A stretch of 64,000 bases of DNA. Source: Sipunculus nudus. Taxonomy: Eukaryota; Annelida; Sipuncula; Golfingiida; Sipunculidae. The position numbers and the translations under genes were made by a program. The DNA lies in assembly GCA_026874595.1 (NCBI GenBank), contig CM049318.1, forward strand, positions 53,235,250 through 53,299,249, in the 5' to 3' direction. How positions within the stretch are numbered: position 1 is the first letter of the stretch; each line of letters begins with the position of its first letter. Below the pieces are notes generated by a model. That model saw only the letters and a list, made by a program, of their open reading frames with translations, had not been told where the DNA came from and did no database searches. Below are positions 55,701 through 62,698 of the stretch, in pieces.

Positions 55701-58700
55701 GTCGTTTCAGATCTCATTTCTTGTTACTCTGCTTCGAAAAGCAGATTCCCCGGATACGACCACCAGGATGGGCATAAAGCAAAGAATTTAATCGGACTAA
55801 CGGTAGCTATCTATGGCATTGTGCATCCATCTCCAAATTTAAAAAATGCAACACCAGCTCGCGTTGTTCTGATTCTTTGCCATGTGCCAGTACCAGTGTT
55901 GTCATTCTAGCGAAAGCCGGGGTCACACGTTAAAACTTTGGAGATGGATGCGCAATGCGATACCACGCTCTCATTGGTCTCGTTACACTTCCCCGCTCAG
56001 TGCTCACCCTGGTGGTCGAACGTGGAGAATCTTGCTATACAAAGCAGCGGTGACAGGAAAGCAGATCTCGGACGACTGCTGCGTATAACCGCTACGTGAG
56101 GTGCGTATATACACAGAATTTGATGAAGTTATTGCAAAAGATAATTTTAGACACAAAGAAAAAAGCTTTACCGATTCACCTGCCTTACGCAAATATCGAT
56201 ATATAAAGAATATTTTATCGGCAATACTTTGTAAGGCCATTGATCTTAACATTTTAGAGAAGAAATCATGATTTTGTTGGGACTACATGTCATTACATCA
56301 TGCGATCGTCCTTGGAACAAATCCAGTGGGTCATAAATATCCTGATTCTAAAGTAATTAATTGCGTGATTGATGAATGCTTCAATAAGTGAAATATTGTC
56401 AGTGTCCCTCGGATTTTAATCAATCAACGAATCAGTTACTTGGCTTCTGGTAATTCCGTTATAACTTATTATTTCGATTGATGTTATGATGTTATGATGT
56501 TATGAAGTGAAATCTTTCATAAGATTAATAGGAGTAATCTTTTTAAATTAACAGAATACATTTTTCATTAATCCGGTTCTGTTGCTGGGTAAACCTTTGC
56601 TGAACATCTTTAATGGTTGGAACGTTTTATTGGTACAGTAAACCTCGATATTACGACGACCAATCGGACCTCGATTAAGTGGTCGCATTTTTGAGGTGGT
56701 CCTTTAAGCGAGGTCTTATCTAAAGAGGAAAAAAGTAATCGGGACCTTAAACAAATGGTCACTATTTTGAGGTTGTCGTTAAACAGAGATTGTCGTTAGG
56801 CAATGTTCTACTGTATTTGATTACGTGGAGATATTTCCCGAATGTGCAACTTGTCGGAAGACCAAAAAAGAAAACATGATATGCTTTTAAAACTAAATTT
56901 GCCTGTCTTGCGCCGTCCCCAGCTGAACAAAACTTCCTTTTTTTTCATAATGGAACAGAAAATGAGAATAGTTTTCCAGTATGGTCCCCAACTGATCTGA
57001 CCTTTACTTTGTAACACCTATGTCACGTTGTACACGTTACCTGTGAAAAAAACAACAACAGCATGGGTCTCTGTGTCCTCCGCGACCTGCATTCCGCAGC
57101 ATGAAAAAACTAAATAATAAAGATATAAATGAAACATAATCAAGAAATATAAAGATTTAAACTAATTTGGGAAATAAATAAACAAGGAAACTAATTTGGG
57201 AAATAAATAAATAAGGAATTATTTGAAATTTAAGTTAATAAACACGAAGAAACAACTACTTTGAAGGGGTAATCAGAAATCCTAGGGAGTAATCTGAAAT
57301 CCATTTCAAGTTACTCGGGTGGTACAAATAATATTTTTCATCGAAATGGTATTGTCTAACAATACAAATTACCATTATAAAAATATATGGAAGATAAAAT
57401 CCCAATAAATCACCTGTAACATCTTAATTCTCGAATTTCATCGTAAAAGAATCACTCAAATAAGTGTTACAGGTGCCCCTTTTATTGTGTGCAGCGGTCT
57501 TACAGATTATTGTTTTATTGTGCAAACGGATGTTTCATGCGTAGTTGACATTTTGTTTGTGTGCCACGCGTAGCTCGTGTTGTAGCGGCCTCGCATGGCC
57601 GGATGTTGCAGGCTCGGTTTAATCCGCATTGGTTGAACCCTAGATACACAGCGTTCTTTGTTCTAGTGTGTTCTTTGAACGTGTGTACTGTGTTAGATTC
57701 TTTGGATTGTTCGAGAAGTGGAAAATTCTCGGCTTGGGGAGAGAGGTTATAAATAGGGGACTGTGTTTTAGAGCCGGGAGAGAGGTGAGAGAATATTCCA
57801 GCGGACACAGAAGCGTGTATGTCAGTTTGTAGGACCTATTGCGATAAGTGCGGCAATTATAGATTTTCTTCAGATTTTCTTCTGGATTTGGGACGAATCT
57901 TATTTGGTCTTCAGTTTACTTTCGAGATTGTTACAAGACCTTTACATTGGACTGTTATTCTCCAAGATAATTTGTGTGAACTTTTCATCCGGCTTATACA
58001 TTTTAAAGGACTTATTGCTGTGACAGTGGTGGTATCCAGGCGCATTTTGATTATTTTACTGAGTGATTATATTGATTTGCTGTTATACTGTTGTTGTACT
58101 GTGTAATTGTATTGATATAATTGTAATGTGAGGGTTGTTTTAAGAATAAATTATAGTTATTTGTTAAAATAACACTGACTTCTTTATTCATTCCCCTAGC
58201 CATTTCACGCTGCCTAGTGTTACAGAATCTGTTTTTTTTCTCCATTACAAAATTTATGTTCATCACGCATACGTGATCTGTTGATATTAGGTTCCGTAAC
58301 ATAAGCTTTGGAGTAGAATGATAAAACTCCCTCTGTTTCTTTAGCTGTATGCAATGTTATCTATACATTAAATTCATTTGAAGAAATCATAATTATCACG
58401 AGTTATTTTGCTTAATGCAAGTTCAAACAAGTATAAACAAGCCTGTCTCTGTCCATTTTTATCAGAACACGGCTAAGTGGACCATGATTAACGAGTCACT
58501 GTACAACCCCAGTGGCTAAACCCATTACTTTCGCATTGGCCGTATTGACTTTCTAAAAATAGAACGCATTCCATCAAATGTATCCGTAAAGATAAATGGG
58601 CGCGCCGCTTTGATGTCACGTTTCGTGGTGCCTCTGTCGCCTCATTAGACTCGCTGTCTTAATTAAAATTGAAGAAAAGGAATTTCTCATTAAAATGGCC

Positions 58701-60176
58701 ACATTGAATTTTGAATTATGACATGATCCCATTTGTTTTCATCTATATAAACGTCAGAACACAAATTGAGCTCGAGGGCAGCTGTAATTAAGTATTAATA
58801 ATAGTCTTTTAAAGCGCAAGTCTGGAAGTTACAAAATGAACCCTTTACATGCGCATGCGCAATAAGGGGACCCGTCAAGCTGTTTAAAACATTTACATCT
58901 CTGTCGGTTGTTTGTTGTTGTTGTTGTACTCTTTTTTTTTACACCTGAACATACCTGTGGCAGGTGTAGCGTTTTCAGATAACCTCCGCTGTAGAATACC
59001 CCCTGGTAACTTGAAATCGATCACAGATTACCCCGCCCCTATAACTTGAAACGATTCCAGATTACCCCCTACGATTTCTGATTACACTTCAATACAATTG
59101 TTTCTTTATGTTTATTTATATAATATTTAAAATTATATTTAATATTTTAAATATTATTATAATATTTATATAATATTTATTTTCTCAAATGAGACTGTTA
59201 CTTTGTATATCTTATGTTAGTAAGTAATGTGTTATTCTCTATGGTAAAAGTTTAGTAGTCGGTATAATGAACAATAAAATCAAATTTTTTTAAACAGATT
59301 TACTGCTGTTATAAGGGTAATAACAAGTCCACGAGTTTTGTTTGGAAACTGCTCGCTTAATGCTCTATCACTGTAGTCTTGAGTAACAAGAGGAATTCAT
59401 ACATTAATAGATTTAAAATCGAAAATTATGTAAAAATCTGTTTGGAATACTTTTTACCGACAAGGCATTTGCATCCCTTTGTGAAAATATGGAGAGAAGG
59501 TTGAGCCAAGATACCTGAGTAGTTGAATGTAGAGGGGGCTTATTGGGAGCGCACCCCCTCCTATTGACATAAAAATTTGGAAATAGAAGAATGCTTGTTT
59601 AATACCAAAATGATTTGGGTGCTGCACAGTTTTCTTCCCTGTGTACTAGTGCATGTATGAGTTATGAATTAAGTCTACTGTCATCCCGGTCACAAACGTT
59701 ATCAGGTCTCCCAAGACCAGGAAGGCTTTGGGAAGCAGATGTCAGTACAATATCAACTCTAGATGTTTGCAACTGTCAAGCGATATCTGTGAAACAAACC
59801 CCCGTCCTCACCGGCAATTAAATCAGGCCGCACAAAGTAGACGAGCACGGATCGGTTCGACAGGACGGAGAATTCTGCGGAGTCCGCCAGACTTTTTTTT
59901 TTTTTTTTTTTTGCGGTCAGTCCCTAGTACTCCCACATGCTTTCCGGCAGCAAGTTAATAAGATATCTATAAAGATTATGGTATCTTTATAAAGTTCATG
60001 GCATCACTATATAGGGTAATACTTCAATAAACAAATGAACCTGGATATCTACAATCTATTTTATAAATGTATACAATTATTTAATTAATGGTTACTTCAC
60101 TTGTCATCATAAATGAGGGATTGACCTGATACAAAATCGGAAAATTGGAACCTCCACATGATTATATACAATGTTT

Positions 60177-60232
<56 letters not shown>

Positions 60233-62660
60233 AATCTGAAGAAAAACAACACTGTTAATTCACAACAGTCTGTTTCACGGGATGAGACCCGATCGTGTGG
60301 TGAATGTGGTTAGAATGAATCTAACGGCGTGGTTTGAAAAGCCGAGACTTTACGAGATTACGAGATTATGCTTTGTGCGATTCGGGGCGGGGGGGGGGGG
60401 GGGGCATGTGAAAGACTGACACTGATCCTATTGTCCTCGGGTGCACAATAGGATTGGTCGGGGTACACGTGCGATACTGGAACATAACGGGCGGGGCAAA
60501 GAGGTTATTTATTCTTGTAAATTTTATATATAATACAAAGATATATACCAGGATGCTCAATTAGCATATTGAACTGATTTCTAATAGGGTCTTGGAAGCA
60601 GTGAACATATCAGTAGTATACATATGATAAAAATACACATATACTATGAAAATACACAATATACAAGGCAAATATACAATATAAAAGGCAAATATACTAT
60701 ACTTTACTCATACCAAATGCAATCCACTCGGTAAACTCACCATGATGTAGTGGTAACGCCATGTCCCTCATCACTGCAAAGCAGTGAGAGAACAACTACC
60801 TGAACAGGTAAGTCTGCCCAGCGGATCCTCGTTGGGGGGGGGGGGGGGGACGCTGAATATTAGTACGAATGCTAGGTTTTAAAATATTCCAGGGTGAATT
60901 TGTTTTGATGGCGGCACTTGGAGAGAATTTCAGCTCTTGAGTTCAACAATGATCCAGGGGGGGGGGGGGGGCGTTGCTATATAAGTAGCTTTTCAGACAA
61001 GCAGAGATCACACTTCCTAGTCCCACAGAAGGTGCTGACTTGGCAGATTTTTCCCAGGAGAGCTTGTAATTGATATTGTTGTCTTTTAGTGACCAAATGT
61101 GTTTAGACAGTTCAGTATTTTTAGCGTGGGATCTGTTCCGAAAGGATTGCTTGTGGTTATTGTATCTTGTCTTGAAATCACCTTCAGTACACATTATGTA
61201 GTGTTTCACGTCATTGTCTGTTCTAACTGTTGCCTTATAGACAATGCATTTCAGCTGACATTGACCATTCATAGGACATTATCATCATCACAGCATTGTC
61301 GGCATTTAAAACCTTCATATTATGTTTGCTGATCAGGTTAGACATGTTGGGTAGACAGCTATAGCTAATTTTCAAAATGTTCCTGTTGAATAACCTGTGG
61401 TACCTGTGATGTTGAGGGAAGTATTTTTATGAATTGTCTGCCAATGTTGATTTTACATGACGGCTGTAGGGTGGATTAAACCAAATTATTTTCCTTTTCC
61501 TGTTTCTTTTGCTTTTCACTGTGGGTTCAACACATTTTAAGCTTTCTGAGATCCCGCTTTTCGCTAAAGCTTTGTCATACATGGGTTTGGCTTTCATAAA
61601 TAGCTCTTTATTGCAGGAGTTGTCAGATACACGTTTGCTGATCATCATAGGTATCTGCCTAATGATAGCTGGGGGGTGATTGGATTTTGCGTGGATATAG
61701 AGCGGGTCATTGTTCGGTTTTCTGTAAGGGTAGAAGATGTCATTTTGGAGGTCAAATGTTACGTCTAAGAAATCTGTGCAGGTCAGGTTAGTTTCAATGG
61801 TTATCTTTAACCCAACATTGGAAAAGAGTTTGATCATTTTCTTACGGGTGCTGTCTGCTTTGGGTCCAGCCATGTTGGGGAAACAACCTAAACCGTCATC
61901 ACGATTCCTTTCGACCCGTCTCGTCCGCTCTGTGTGCGGCCTACTTGAGCGAACATGGCTAATCAGTTATGGAGCGTACGACTTAGGGAATACGGTCCTG
62001 TTCAGAAATGAATACTTGGTGCAAATCTGGGATACCTTTGTGCCTAAATGTTAGATTTTGAAAATCAGCCATATTTGTGATTCAGCGCAAATAGATAATG
62101 ACAGAAGAAAACATTTTATGAAATGATGGTTATGCACTAGCGGCTACCTAAGCAGTTGCTACCACAAACATGGTTATCCAAATATGATAGAAATAAATTC
62201 ATCAGTCATTATAAGCCTCCTCGTTATGGGGGTTGGGGGTATAACGGTTCACCCCCGTGGCCTCCAAAACGAGTCTGCAAAGAGGATCGTCATAAAAATC
62301 AACTCTGTGTAATCTCTGTTGTAATTAGACATGACTGAAAGCTCCCAGGCATGTCGACTTGATAATGTCATTGATAAGAGGAATCTAATGAGTTAAGGTT
62401 AGCGGTTAGCTTTGTCGCTTAATTTGTCATTTCCATTATGACGTTGGTGAACGCGTCCCTGCTCTATCATGATCAGCTGTCGCTATTGTTTTCACTGACA
62501 AATAGAGATGCCCCTGACGAGAATTATTGTTGATCATAGTTAAGCAGGCTTTTCTTGGATGATTATTCTTTTAATTTTTGTTTTCTGTGATGCATCTGGA
62601 GAATATTAAACAGCTTCATTGAAACTTTTATTTATAATATGCAAAATTAAATAAATCTTA

Positions 62661-62698
<38 letters not shown>

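Noticed and set aside
55402-55791. 129-residue single-exon reading of the TM2 region
   Set aside because: It reads through a strong acceptor (55480-55481) and donor (55609-55610). The spliced version fits the family and intron phases.
60750-60830. tRNA-like 'TGTAGTGGTAACGCCATG'
   Set aside because: Resembles an A box only; no B box follows at the right distance.
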